DNA from: Streptomyces sp. HmicA12 | GTDB taxonomy: Bacteria; Actinomycetota; Actinomycetes; Streptomycetales; Streptomycetaceae | DNA length: 64,000 nt | Assembly: GCF_000373565.1 (NCBI RefSeq) | Contig: NZ_KB891811.1 | Span: forward strand, 97,798-161,797 | Reading direction: 5' to 3' | Shown: positions 38,014 to 46,675 of the stretch, in pieces | Position numbering within the stretch: position 1 is the stretch's first letter | Layout: each line of letters opens with the position of its first letter | Notes under the pieces: generated by a model | What the model was told of the DNA's origin: nothing | The model's input: the letters and a program-made list of their open reading frames with translations, nothing else | Databases searched by the model: none | Translations under genes and position numbers: made by a program

Positions 38014-38472
38014 ATGAGCGCACAGTCCGAGCCCTACTACCTCAAGGGCAGCCCGACCACCATCCGCTTCAACAAGGCCGTCGGCTGGCTGGCCCGCCGC
38101 GGCCTCAGCCTCGCGGGCTCCGCCGAACTCTCGGTACGCGGCCGTAAGAGCGGGCAGTTGCAGCGCATTCCCGTGAACCCGCACACGCACGAGGGTGAGC
38201 AGTACCTGATCTCGGCTCGCGGCCACTCGCAGTGGGTGAAGAACATGCACGCCGCGGGCGGCGGCGAGTTGCGGGTGGGGCGCAAGGTGCGCACGTTCGA
38301 GGCCGTCGAGATCGCCGACGACGACCTCAAGCGCGATGTGCTGCGCAGCTATCTGGAGCGCTGGGGCTGGCAGGTCAACGACTACTTCCAGGGCGTCACG
38401 GCCAAGTCGACGGACGAGGAACTCGCCGCCGCCTGCCCCGACCACCCGGTCTTCCGCATCACCGTCTCCTGA
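38014..38472 (+). CDS. nitroreductase family deazaflavin-dependent oxidoreductase (DDN type)
   Basis: A 152-aa split-barrel protein of the F420H2-dependent Ddn family. Features: RFNKAVGWLARRGLSLAGSA at the N-terminus, ELSVRGRKSGQLQRIPVN (the strand pair that holds the deazaflavin), EGEQYLISARGHSQWVKNMH with the conserved Trp-Val-Lys-Asn, and FEAVEIADDD. Family members reduce quinones or other acceptors with F420. ATG 38014 is preceded by GGGAG. It is divergent from a TetR regulator whose operator overlaps its promoter, so its expression is probably inducible by a small molecule. The sortase gene converges on it. Confidence 0.87.
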   Translation: MSAQSEPYYLKGSPTTIRFNKAVGWLARRGLSLAGSAELSVRGRKSGQLQRIPVNPHTHEGEQYLISARGHSQWVKNMHAAGGGELRVGRKVRTFEAVEIADDDLKRDVLRSYLERWGWQVNDYFQGVTAKSTDEELAAACPDHPVFRITVS

Positions 38473-38520
38473 GCCCGCGCCGCCCGCGGCCCGGCGGTCA
38501 CGCAGCCACGAGTCACCGGG

Positions 38521-39219
38521 TCACGCGGTCACCATGGCCGCGTACACGACCGTGTTCGCGAGATAGCGGCCGGCCGTACGGTCGTACGCGCCGCCGCAGG
38601 TGATCAGCCGCAACTGGGCGTCGGGCGTGCGGCCGTAGACGACTTCGGTGGGGAAGGCGTCCTGCGGGAACTCCATCGTGCCGAGCACTTCGAAGACGGC
38701 CGTGGTGAGGTCGGCGCGGGTGATCTCCATCCGGTCGCCGGGCCGGAGTTCCGCCAGGTTCGCGAAGACGGCGGGGCCGGTGGGCGTGTCCAGATGTCCG
38801 GCGATCACGGCAGGGCCCGACTCCCCCGGCGCGACTCCCTCACGCCACCATCCGACATCGGCGTAGCCGCCCGGAGCGGGAAGCCGGCCTTCGGAATCCA
38901 GGGACAGAGGTCCGACGGCGGTGTCGACGCCGATCGACGGAATGCGCAGGCGGATCGGGTCGGGGGCCTCGGCCTGGGGTGGAGCCGCCCGCCCGCCGGG
39001 GCGGTCGGACAGGGCGGCGGCAGCGTCGCCGGGCACGTCGCCCCGCACCGAACCGGTCACCGGCCGACCGGGGTCGGCCGCCCCGGGACCCGCCCCGGAG
39101 CCCGACGCGTCGAACCAGGTCAGCACGGAGCACACGGCGAGCAGGCCACACAGCACGGCGGCCCCGATCCAGGGCAGATCGCGGCGCTTGTCGCGGCCGG
39201 GAGGCGTCGCATCGGTCAT
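38521..39219 (-). CDS. class F sortase
   Basis: A 232-aa membrane-anchored cysteine transpeptidase. One N-terminal helix (LPWIGAAVLCGLLAVCSVLTW, residues 14-34), a Pro/Gly/Ala-rich stalk (about 40-88), then the sortase barrel: RLRIPSIGVDTAVGPL, the catalytic His in AVIAGHLDTPTG near 140, the catalytic Cys in LRLITCGGAYD near 208 and the Arg in DRTAGRY. Class F enzymes are typical of actinomycetes and join surface proteins to the cell wall or remain of unclear role. It lies 21 bp after an excalibur-domain surface-protein candidate, with which it probably forms an operon. Confidence 0.88.
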   Translation of the reverse strand: MTDATPPGRDKRRDLPWIGAAVLCGLLAVCSVLTWFDASGSGAGPGAADPGRPVTGSVRGDVPGDAAAALSDRPGGRAAPPQAEAPDPIRLRIPSIGVDTAVGPLSLDSEGRLPAPGGYADVGWWREGVAPGESGPAVIAGHLDTPTGPAVFANLAELRPGDRMEITRADLTTAVFEVLGTMEFPQDAFPTEVVYGRTPDAQLRLITCGGAYDRTAGRYLANTVVYAAMVTA

Positions 39220-39240
39220 GGCCCGCGGGTCCCGCCGTTC

Positions 39241-39648
39241 TCAGCCGTCCCGCCGGGCGCCACGGCGCAGCGCGACGGCAGCGCCCGCGGCGAGGACGGC
39301 CGCGGCGCCGAAGCCGATCGGAAGGCCGGCCGCGGAACCCTCCTCGGGCTCGGCGAGACCACCGGAGCCCGTCCGCACCCCGCCCTGCGGCATGCTCGCC
39401 GTGTCCGAGGACGACGTGGAGGACGAGTCCGAGGTCGACGGGTAGCCGGTGTAGTCCTCGCAGGCCTGGCCGTCCCGGTCGCGGTCGAGCCGGTCCGGAT
39501 CGCCCGGGTGGGTGTCGAACCAGGCCTGGGCCTGGGCCTGGGACGAGAAGTCCGCGCAGTCCTTGTCGGCGGCGTGGGCCACCCCGGCCGTCGGGACGAG
39601 GGCGGCTCCGGCCACCGTGGGCACGAGCAGGACCGATCTCAGACGCAT
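39241..39648 (-). CDS. excalibur-domain surface protein, candidate sortase substrate
   Basis: A 135-aa secreted protein. Signal peptide about 1-26 (LLVPTVAGAALVPTAGVAHA); an excalibur calcium-binding domain (about 30-66: DCADFSSQAQAQAWFDTHPG and DRDRDGQACEDY, an EF-hand-like DxDxDG loop with two cysteines); a Ser/Thr-rich spacer; PQGGVRTGSGG near residue 88; a C-terminal hydrophobic helix and the basic tail RRGARRDG. This spacer-motif-helix-basic-tail layout is like that of sortase-sorted proteins, although no LPXTG is present. ATG 39648 has GGAGG upstream. Wall attachment by the next-door sortase is an inference. Confidence 0.8.
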   Translation of the reverse strand: MRLRSVLLVPTVAGAALVPTAGVAHAADKDCADFSSQAQAQAWFDTHPGDPDRLDRDRDGQACEDYTGYPSTSDSSSTSSSDTASMPQGGVRTGSGGLAEPEEGSAAGLPIGFGAAAVLAAGAAVALRRGARRDG

Positions 39649-39734
39649 GATTTTCCTCCGTCGTGACAGCGTGTCGCTTGACCATCACTCAACGTAGGAA
39701 AACCGTCCGGGGTCCGCTACCTGGCGCATCCATC

Positions 39735-39770
39735 GGTGCCCGCCGCCGCCTGATCGGCGGGACGGGCACC
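39735..39770 (-). terminator. hairpin terminator after the geranylgeranyl-reductase-type gene
   Basis: GGTGCCC (39735-39741) pairs with GGGCACC (39764-39770), with further CCGCC/GGCGG pairing inside, 12 bp past the stop of the gene on the minus strand. Confidence 0.6.
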
Positions 39771-39781
39771 ACGACCGGACC

Positions 39782-41014
39782 TCAGCGCTCGAAGCGCGAC
39801 AGCACCCGCCCCGCCATCGGATGCGACCGCACCAGCTCGCCCAGGGTCGTCGAGCCGCGGGTGATCCTCGCGAACGCGTTCCACGCCGGGCGGAACCCGG
39901 TCAGCGCCGTGTGCAGCAGGGCCGGCTTGCGCTCGAAGACGGTCATCATGCGCTTGCCGACGGCCATCTCGACGCCCAGGCCCGCCTTGATGGCGAACGC
40001 GTAGTTCAGCGCCTGGCGGCGGGCGTCGACGGCATCGTGGGACTCGGCGACGCGCACCGCCCACTCCCCCGCGAGACGGCCCGAACGCAGCGCGAACGAG
40101 ATGCCTTCCCGGGTCCACGGCTCCAGCAGGCCCGCCGCGTCGCCGCAGACCAGCACGCGGCCCCGCGACAGCGGTGAGTCGTCCGCGCGGCAGCGCGTGA
40201 GGTGCCCGGAGGAGATGGAGGGCTCGAATCCGGCGAGGCCGAGCCGCGCGATGAAGTCCTCCAAGTACCGCTTGGTGGCGGCTCCTTCGCCGCGCGCCGA
40301 GATGACGCCGACGGTCAGGGTGTCGTCCTTCGGGAAGACCCAGCCGTAACTTCCGGGCATGGGGCCCCAGTCGATGAGGACGCGGCCGCGCCAGTCGTCG
40401 GCGACCGTCTCGGGCACCGGGATCTCCGCCTCCAGGCCGAGGTCGACCTGGTCGAGCTTGACCCCGACGTGTGCTCCTATCCGGCTGGCGCTGCCGTCGG
40501 CGCCGACCACGGCCCGCGCGAGGACCGTCTCGCCGTCCTGGAGCACCACCGCGACCGTCCGCCGGTCGGGCACGTCGGGGCCGTGCTGCTCGACCCTCGA
40601 CACGGTGACGCCGGTGCGCAGTTCGGCGCCCGCCTTCTGCGCGTGCTCGACGAGCTGGGCGTCGAACTCGGGGCGGTTGATCAGCCCGAACAGCATGGTG
40701 CGCGAGCGGCGCGTGCGCACGTACTTGCCGTTCAGGGAGAACGTGACCGCGTTGATCCGGTCCTTGAACGGCAGGTCGAATCCCGGTGGCAGGGAATCAC
40801 GCGACGGGCCGATGATGCCACCGCCGCATGTCTTGTAGCGGGGCAGTTCCGCCTTCTCCAGCAACAGCACCCGACGCCCGGCGACCGCGGCCGCGTAGGC
40901 GGCGGACGCCCCGGCCGGGCCCGCGCCCACGACCACGACGTCCCACACGTTCACGTCCTGCTCGTCGCCCATCTCGTTGCCGCCCACTGTGCTCTCGGGG
41001 TTCCCGCTGCTCAC
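39782..41014 (-). CDS. geranylgeranyl reductase family FAD-dependent oxidoreductase
   Basis: A 410-aa flavoprotein of the geranylgeranyl reductase/halogenase-like class. FAD-binding motif DVVVVGAGPAGASAAYAAAV at residues about 24-44 with LLLEKAELPRYKTCGGG, the family signature PxYKxCGG; second FAD region AVVGADGSASRIGAH near 168 and VLVCGDAAGLLEPWTREGIS near 285. Members saturate isoprenoid chains, for example in menaquinone or membrane lipids, or oxidise other substrates; the substrate here is unknown. The start is ATG 41014, but ATG 40972 (MGDEQDVN) is also possible. There is no obvious isoprenoid gene nearby. Confidence 0.86.
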   Translation of the reverse strand: MSSGNPESTVGGNEMGDEQDVNVWDVVVVGAGPAGASAAYAAAVAGRRVLLLEKAELPRYKTCGGGIIGPSRDSLPPGFDLPFKDRINAVTFSLNGKYVRTRRSRTMLFGLINRPEFDAQLVEHAQKAGAELRTGVTVSRVEQHGPDVPDRRTVAVVLQDGETVLARAVVGADGSASRIGAHVGVKLDQVDLGLEAEIPVPETVADDWRGRVLIDWGPMPGSYGWVFPKDDTLTVGVISARGEGAATKRYLEDFIARLGLAGFEPSISSGHLTRCRADDSPLSRGRVLVCGDAAGLLEPWTREGISFALRSGRLAGEWAVRVAESHDAVDARRQALNYAFAIKAGLGVEMAVGKRMMTVFERKPALLHTALTGFRPAWNAFARITRGSTTLGELVRSHPMAGRVLSRFER

Positions 41015-41147
41015 GATGGTCTTCTGCTCCGTATCCAGCCGCCTGCCGCCTGTTCCCCAGGCATCCTACGGCGGGCGACGTCGAGAACCTCTGTGGGATG
41101 ATCGTCGGCACACTCTGCACAACGTCGCACCCACGAGGAGCGTGCCC

Positions 41148-42509
41148 ATGTCGCCGCATCCGATCGCCGGAACCGTCGCCTCCCTGCTGCCCCGCGCCAA
41201 GGCGGAGCTGGCCGAACTGGTGGCCTTCAAGTCGGTGGCGGACTTCGACCAGTACCCGAAGAGCGAGAGCGAAGGCGCCGCCAACTGGGTCGCCGACGCA
41301 CTGCGCGCCGAGGGATTCCAGGACGTGGCGCTGCTCGACACCCCGGACGGCACGCAGTCGGTCTACGGCTTCCTGCCCGGTCCGCAGGGCGCTCCCACCG
41401 TCCTGCTGTACGCGCACTACGACGTGCAGCCGCCGCTGGACGAGGAGGCGTGGGTGACGCCTCCGTTCGAACTCACCGAGCGGGAGGACGGCCGCTGGTA
41501 CGGACGCGGCTCCGCCGACTGCAAGGGCGGCGTGCTGCTGCACCTGCTGGCGATCCGCGCGCTGAAGGCGAACGGCGGGGTGCCGGTCAACGTCAAGGTG
41601 ATCGCCGAGGGTTCGGAGGAGATGGGCACCGGCGGCCTGGAGCGCTACGCCGAGCAGCACCCGGAGCTGCTGACCGCCGACACGATCGTCATCGGCGACG
41701 CGGGCAACTTCCAGTGCGGTCTGCCGACCGCGACGGCGACGCTGCGCGGCATGACGCTGGTCCGGGTCCAGATCGACACGCTTGAAGGCAATCTGCACTC
41801 CGGTCAGTTCGGCGGGGCCGCGCCCGACGCGCTCGCCGCGCTGGTCCGCGTACTGGACTCGCTGCGGGCCGAGGACGGTTCGACGACGGTCGACGGGCTG
41901 GACGCCTCCGAGGCGTGGGACGGTCTGCAGTACGAGGAGGACGCTTTCCGTTCCGACGCCAAGGTGCTCGACGGCGTGGAGCTGATCGGGGCGGGCACGG
42001 TCGCCGACCGGATCTGGGCGCGGCCGGCCGTCACCGTCCTCGGCATCGACTGCCCGCCGGTCGTCGGCGCGACGCCGTCCGTGCAGGCGGGCGCCCGCGC
42101 GCTGGTCAGTCTGCGGGTGCCGCCGGGTGTGGACGCGGCCGAGGCGACGAAGCTGCTGATGTCGCACATCGAGGCACACACCCCGTGGGGCGCCCGTGTC
42201 TCGGTCGAGCAGGTCGGCCAGGGTCAGCCGTTCCGCGCGAACACCGCGAGCCCCGCGTACGCCGCGCTGGCGGACGCGATGGCCGAGGCGTACGACGGCC
42301 AGGAGATGAGTTACGCGGGCCAGGGCGGCTCGATCCCGCTGTGCAACACCCTCGCCTCGCTCTACCCCGAGGCGGAGATCCTCCTCATCGGGCTGAGCGA
42401 GCCGGAGGCGCAGATCCACGCGGTCAACGAGTCGGTGTCTCCTCAGGAGTTGGAGCGCCTGTCCGTGGCGGAGGCACTGTTCCTGCAGAAGTACGCCGCC
42501 GCCAAGTAG
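41148..42509 (+). CDS. M20 family dipeptidase
   Basis: A 453-aa zinc dipeptidase of the M20 family. Catalytic features: metal ligand His and catalytic Asp in VLLYAHYDVQP near residue 88, bridging Asp in GRGSADCKGG near 122, catalytic Glu-Glu in EGSEEMGTGGL near 157, GDAGN near 184, the dimerisation lid domain (about 205-330) and the last His in EPEAQIHAVNESV near 430. It should cleave dipeptides or N-acyl amino acids in the cytoplasm. ATG 41148 has GAGGAG 8 bases upstream; a GTG two codons before is also possible. With the P1-type peptidase and the peptide ABC transporter nearby it fits a peptide-use region. Confidence 0.9.
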   Translation: MSPHPIAGTVASLLPRAKAELAELVAFKSVADFDQYPKSESEGAANWVADALRAEGFQDVALLDTPDGTQSVYGFLPGPQGAPTVLLYAHYDVQPPLDEEAWVTPPFELTEREDGRWYGRGSADCKGGVLLHLLAIRALKANGGVPVNVKVIAEGSEEMGTGGLERYAEQHPELLTADTIVIGDAGNFQCGLPTATATLRGMTLVRVQIDTLEGNLHSGQFGGAAPDALAALVRVLDSLRAEDGSTTVDGLDASEAWDGLQYEEDAFRSDAKVLDGVELIGAGTVADRIWARPAVTVLGIDCPPVVGATPSVQAGARALVSLRVPPGVDAAEATKLLMSHIEAHTPWGARVSVEQVGQGQPFRANTASPAYAALADAMAEAYDGQEMSYAGQGGSIPLCNTLASLYPEAEILLIGLSEPEAQIHAVNESVSPQELERLSVAEALFLQKYAAAK

Positions 42510-42530
42510 CCGTTAAAGTCCCGGCCGGCC

Positions 42531-43658
42531 TCAGCGCCTGAGGAGCTGCCGCACCTTCTCGTGCGGCAGCCCCGGCGTCCGGTGCCCCTTGCGTCCCGTC
42601 ATCTCCTCGGCGGCGCACAGCGCGTTGAGGACGGCCTCCTCGACTGCCTGCACGACGGCCTCGTAGAACGGGTCGATGCGCCCCCACGGCACGCATCGCA
42701 GGCTGTCGTACGTGTCGGCGGTCGGCTCGCCCTTCGGGAAGGTGCTGTTCAACGCGCCTTCGTTGGCGGTGGAGAACGCCAGGAAGATGTCGCCGGAGAA
42801 GTGTCCGCCGGTGGTGCCGGTGCGGCCGAGGCCGATCGGGACGCGGCGGGCCAGCGCCTTGCACTGACCGGGCAGCAGCGGTGCGTCGGTGGCGATGACG
42901 ACGATGACGGATCCGGCGCCGCCGGGCATGCGTGCCCCGTCCCGCATCGGATTGTCGTCGGCCAGAGCACGGCCCATCGGCACGCCCGCGACGGTGAGTT
43001 CGCGGCGCTCGCCGAAGTTGGCCTGGACGAGGGCCCCTACGGTGTAGCGGTCGGGGCCGTGTGCGACGATCCGCGACGCGGTGCCCGAACCGCCTTTGAA
43101 TCCATAGCAGTTCATGCCGGTGCCGCCGCCGACGCAGCCTTCGTCGAGCGGTCCCGACGCCGCCGCGTCGAGGGCTTCGACCGCGTGCCCGGTGCGTACG
43201 TGCGGGCCGTTGATGTCGTTGAGGTAGCCGTCCCAGGTCTCGGCGACGACGGGCAGCAGCCACTCGGCGGCCACTCCCGGATGGTGTGCGGCGATCCAGT
43301 CGATGACGCCCCGGTGGACGGTGCCGACGGCGTGGGTGTTGGTGAGGGCGACGGGGAGGCTGAGCGCCCCCGACTCCTCGATCCAGGTCGTGCCGGTCAT
43401 CTCGCCGTTGCCGTTGAGGGAGTACCAGCCGGCCGCGCAGGCAGAGCCGACGCCGTCCTTGCCGCGCGGCAGCAGGGCGGTGACCCCGGTGCGCACGGCG
43501 TCGCCCTCGACGAGGGTGACGTGGCCGACCTCGACGCCGGGGACGTCGGTGATCGCGTTCCACTCCCCCGGTGTGCCGTCGAACGGGATGCCGAGGGCGC
43601 GGGCACGCGGGCGGCCGTGGGGAGTGCGCTCGTGGGGCGCGGGGTGCTCGGAGTTCAT
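42531..43658 (-). CDS. P1 (DmpA/S58) family peptidase
   Basis: A 375-aa N-terminal-nucleophile hydrolase of the DmpA/BapA family, which is made as an inactive chain and cuts itself to free a catalytic serine. Visible: GEWNAITDVPGVEVGHVTL at the N-terminus, GWYSLNGNGEMTGTTWI, GGTGMNCYGFKGGSGTASR, and the self-cleavage site region TGGHFSGDIFLAFSTANEG with the likely nucleophile Ser in HFSGDI near residue 288. It is an aminopeptidase that removes N-terminal residues, sometimes D- or beta-amino acids. ATG 43658 has AAGGAT before it; the frame is open much further but only as shadow. It converges on the M20 gene, 21 bp away. Confidence 0.88.
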   Translation of the reverse strand: MNSEHPAPHERTPHGRPRARALGIPFDGTPGEWNAITDVPGVEVGHVTLVEGDAVRTGVTALLPRGKDGVGSACAAGWYSLNGNGEMTGTTWIEESGALSLPVALTNTHAVGTVHRGVIDWIAAHHPGVAAEWLLPVVAETWDGYLNDINGPHVRTGHAVEALDAAASGPLDEGCVGGGTGMNCYGFKGGSGTASRIVAHGPDRYTVGALVQANFGERRELTVAGVPMGRALADDNPMRDGARMPGGAGSVIVVIATDAPLLPGQCKALARRVPIGLGRTGTTGGHFSGDIFLAFSTANEGALNSTFPKGEPTADTYDSLRCVPWGRIDPFYEAVVQAVEEAVLNALCAAEEMTGRKGHRTPGLPHEKVRQLLRR

Positions 43659-43757
43659 CGGCCCATCCTTCGCCGCCCGCCCGCGACGATCAAGGGCCCG
43701 CTCTGCCCAGGGCCAAGTCGTACGCCGTCGGCCCCCGGCCGCTCGTACGGTCGCGGC

Positions 43758-44495
43758 ATGAAGACCTACGACCTCGTCGACACGATCGACGTCACACCCC
43801 GGCTGCGACTGCTGCGCTTCCCGGTCGGGCAGGCCTATCTCTGGCGGGACGGCGCCGAACTCACCCTGATCGACGCGGGCGCGCGCGGCGCGGGGCGGCC
43901 GATCGCCGATGCCGTACGCGCATGGGGACACGCCCCCGAGGACGTACGGCGCATCGTGCTCACCCACTTCCACGAGGACCACGTGGGCGGGGCCGCCGAG
44001 TTCGCCGGGATCAGCGGTGCCGAGGTGTACGCGCACCGGCTCGACGCGCCGTACGTGCGCGGCGAGGCGGCGGGCCCGGATCCCGTCTACGAGGACTGGG
44101 AGCGGCCGCTGCACGCCCAGGCCCTGGCCCAGCTGCCGCCGCCGGTTCCCGAGCCCGATCTGCCGTCCTTCGTGAGGGAGTTGAACGACGGGGACACGCT
44201 GGACTTCGGCGGCGGGGCGCGCGTGGTCGGCGCGCCCGGGCACACGGAGGGTTCCATCGCGTTGCACCTGCCGCGGCACGGGGTGCTGTTCACGGGTGAC
44301 GCCGTCGCCGCGTCGCCGGTGGACGGGCAGGTCATTCTCGGCGTGCTGAACCTCGACCGGGAGCGGGCCGTCGCCTCCTTCGCCCGGCTCGCCGCGCTGG
44401 AGAGCGAGGTGGCGTGCTTCGGGCACGGGGACCCGGTCGTCGGACAGGCCGGGCAAATCCTCAGGGAGGCGGTGTCCGCATACCAAGTCAACTGA
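43758..44495 (+). CDS. MBL-fold metallo-hydrolase
   Basis: A 245-aa metallo-beta-lactamase-fold hydrolase: LTLIDAGARGAGR, the binuclear metal motif THFHEDHVGGAAEF near residue 73, GAPGHTEGSIALHLP near 161, LFTGDAVAASP near 180 and FGHGDPV near 224. All five metal-ligand motifs are present. The substrate is not predictable; the group includes glyoxalase II-like and lactonase-like enzymes. The ATG at 43758 has no ribosome site; TACGGT seven bases upstream suggests a leaderless message. It converges on the ABC transporter operon with only 3 bp between stops. Confidence 0.85.
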   Translation: MKTYDLVDTIDVTPRLRLLRFPVGQAYLWRDGAELTLIDAGARGAGRPIADAVRAWGHAPEDVRRIVLTHFHEDHVGGAAEFAGISGAEVYAHRLDAPYVRGEAAGPDPVYEDWERPLHAQALAQLPPPVPEPDLPSFVRELNDGDTLDFGGGARVVGAPGHTEGSIALHLPRHGVLFTGDAVAASPVDGQVILGVLNLDRERAVASFARLAALESEVACFGHGDPVVGQAGQILREAVSAYQVN

Positions 44496-44498
44496 TCG

Positions 44499-45524
44499 TC
44501 ACAGCAGTTCGAGTGGCTGGGCGTAGTGGCAGGCGACCGGGTTGCCGGTTCCGCGGTCGGTCAGCTCGGGGGTGCGTTCCACGCACGCCGTCCGCTCCTC
44601 CTCGCTGAGCTGCTGCGCGAACTTGGGGCAGCGCGTGCGGAAGCGGCAGCCGCTCGGCGGGCGGATCGGGCTCGGCACGTCACCCTGCACGGTGATGCGC
44701 CGGCGGGCCCGCTCCTTGCGTGGATCGGGCAGCGGGATCGCCGAGATCAGGGCCTGGGTGTAGGGGTGCGAGGGGCGGGCGAACAGCTCGCGGGTCGGGG
44801 CGAGTTCGACGATCCGGCCGAGATACATGACGGCGACGCGGTGGGCGACGTGCCGCATCACCGACAGATCGTGCGCCACGAACAGGAAGGAGAGACCGAG
44901 TTCGGACTGGAGGTCCATCAACAGGTTGAGCACGCCCGCCTGGATGGACACATCCAGGGCGGAGACCGGCTCGTCGAGGACGACGACCTTGGGGCGCAGC
45001 GCCAACGCCCTTGCGATGCCGATGCGTTGGCGTTGACCGCCGGAGAACTCGTGGGCGAAGCGGTTGCCGTGCTCCGGGTTGAGGCCCACCAAGCGCAGCA
45101 GCTCGCGGACGTCGGCGCGCCCCGCCTCGTCGTACCGGCCGTGGATGCGGAGCGGTTCGGCGACGATCTCGTGGACGGAGACACGCGGGTCGAGGGAGGC
45201 GTACGGGTCCTGGAAGACGATCTGCAGGTCGGCGCGCAGCGGCCGCATCTGACGGCGGCTCAGCTCGGTCAGCTCGTGATTCCGGTACGTGACGCTGCCG
45301 GAGGTGGCCCGCTCCAGGTTCAGCAGGGTCCGGGCCGTGGTCGTCTTGCCGGAGCCCGACTCACCGACGAGGCCCAGGGTTTCGTTGGCGTGGAGGTCGA
45401 AGGAGACCCCGCACACGGCGTGCACGTCGCCGATGGTGCGGCGCACGAGGCCGCGGGAGCGGACGGGGAAGTGCTTGACCAGGTCGCGGACCCGGAGGAC
45501 AGGCTGCTCCTCGACCGTGCTCAT
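44499..45524 (-). CDS. peptide ABC transporter ATP-binding protein (DppF type)
   Basis: A 341-aa ATPase: Walker A GLVGESGSGKTTTART near residue 52, signature SGGQRQRIGIARALALRP near 166, Walker B VVLDEPVSALDVSIQ, switch His in FVAHDLSVMRHVA. The C-terminal oligopeptide-transporter extension, with cysteines in GCRFRTRCPKF and TACVERTPEL, is typical of the DppF/OppF group, which can hold an iron-sulfur cluster in some homologues. Last gene of the five-gene peptide transporter operon; its ATG overlaps the preceding stop by 4 bp. Confidence 0.93.
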   Translation of the reverse strand: MSTVEEQPVLRVRDLVKHFPVRSRGLVRRTIGDVHAVCGVSFDLHANETLGLVGESGSGKTTTARTLLNLERATSGSVTYRNHELTELSRRQMRPLRADLQIVFQDPYASLDPRVSVHEIVAEPLRIHGRYDEAGRADVRELLRLVGLNPEHGNRFAHEFSGGQRQRIGIARALALRPKVVVLDEPVSALDVSIQAGVLNLLMDLQSELGLSFLFVAHDLSVMRHVAHRVAVMYLGRIVELAPTRELFARPSHPYTQALISAIPLPDPRKERARRRITVQGDVPSPIRPPSGCRFRTRCPKFAQQLSEEERTACVERTPELTDRGTGNPVACHYAQPLELL

Positions 45525-46675
45525 GCGAGGTCCTTCCCCGCACTGTCCTCGGGGGTGTCCACGCCGTCGGGCTCGTCGTCACCGGCAAGCCGCGCGAGGG
45601 CCGCGGTGTCGGCGCCCGCCGTCTCGAACACCTCGTCCGCCGCGGTGTCCACGAGCCGTTCGGTGAAGTGGCAGGCGCTGCGGTGTCCGGCTCTTCCGGT
45701 GGCGCGCAGCTCCGGTTCGTCGCGGTCGCACACGTCCTCGCGCATCGGGCAGCGCGGCGCGAACGGGCAGCCCGGTGGCAGGTTCAGCAAAGACGGCGGC
45801 GCGCCCGCGATCGGCGTGAGCCGCTCCTCCTCGCGGTCCATGCGGGGCTGCGATCCCAGCAGGCCCAGGGTGTAGGGCATCCGGGGTGTGTAGAAGATGT
45901 CCTCGACCGAGCCGGTCTCGACGACGCGCCCCGCGTACATGACGGCGACCCGGTCCGTGTGGCCGGCGACCACGCCGAGGTCATGGGTGATGAGGACGAA
46001 CGCCGCGCCGGTCTCGGCCCGCGCGGTCTCCAGCGCGTCGAGGATCTGTGCCTGCACGGTGACGTCGAGGGCGGTGGTGGGCTCGTCGGCGATGATCACG
46101 GCCGGGTCGTTGGACATGCCGATGGCGATGACGACGCGCTGGCGCATGCCGCCGGAGAGTTCGTGCGGGTAGTCGTCGACGCGCCGGGCGGGGTGCGGGA
46201 TGCCGACGGTGCCGAGGAGGTCGACGGCCCGGGTGCGCGCCCCCTGTCGGGACAGGCCCGGGTTGTGCCGGAGCAGGCCTTCCTCGATCTGGTGGCCCAC
46301 GGTGTACACGGGGTTGAGGGACGTCATGGGGTCCTGGAAGATCATGGCGATGCCGCTGCCGCGGACGTCGGAGAGCGCGTTGTCGCCGAGGCCGAGCAGC
46401 TCGGTGCCCTGGAAGCGCACGGAGCCCGCCACCTTGGCCGTCTTCGGCAGCAGCCCCATCACGGCGAGCGCGGTCACGGACTTGCCGGACCCGGACTCGC
46501 CGACGATACCGAGGGACTCGCCGCGCTCCAGCCGGTAGGTGACGCCGCGCACGGCCCGTACGAGACCGTCCTCGGTGGGGAATCCCACGCGCAGCTCCTC
46601 GACTTCGAGGACCGTTTCCTCGGTGGGCAGCGCGAGCTCGGGGCCGCTGCCGACAGCCTTGCCACGGACGGTCAT
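45521..46675 (-). CDS. peptide ABC transporter ATP-binding protein (DppD type)
   Basis: A 384-aa ATPase with Walker A GIVGESGSGKSVTALAVMG near residue 58, signature ELSGGMRQRVVIAIGMS near 170, Walker B VIIADEPTTALDVTVQAQ and switch LITHDLGVVAG. The C-terminal extension carries PGCPFAPRCPMREDVCD with its cysteines. After this the protein has an acidic tail (about residues 335-384) that is longer than usual. It pairs with the DppF-type ATPase. ATG 46675 overlaps the upstream permease stop by 4 bp; further upstream the frame is open only as shadow. Confidence 0.93.
   Translation of the reverse strand: MTVRGKAVGSGPELALPTEETVLEVEELRVGFPTEDGLVRAVRGVTYRLERGESLGIVGESGSGKSVTALAVMGLLPKTAKVAGSVRFQGTELLGLGDNALSDVRGSGIAMIFQDPMTSLNPVYTVGHQIEEGLLRHNPGLSRQGARTRAVDLLGTVGIPHPARRVDDYPHELSGGMRQRVVIAIGMSNDPAVIIADEPTTALDVTVQAQILDALETARAETGAAFVLITHDLGVVAGHTDRVAVMYAGRVVETGSVEDIFYTPRMPYTLGLLGSQPRMDREEERLTPIAGAPPSLLNLPPGCPFAPRCPMREDVCDRDEPELRATGRAGHRSACHFTERLVDTAADEVFETAGADTAALARLAGDDEPDGVDTPEDSAGKDLA

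Noticed and set aside
42561..43757. Long N-terminal extension of the MBL-fold protein
   Set aside because: It is antisense to the P1 peptidase gene and has shadow composition; the protein starts properly at 43758.
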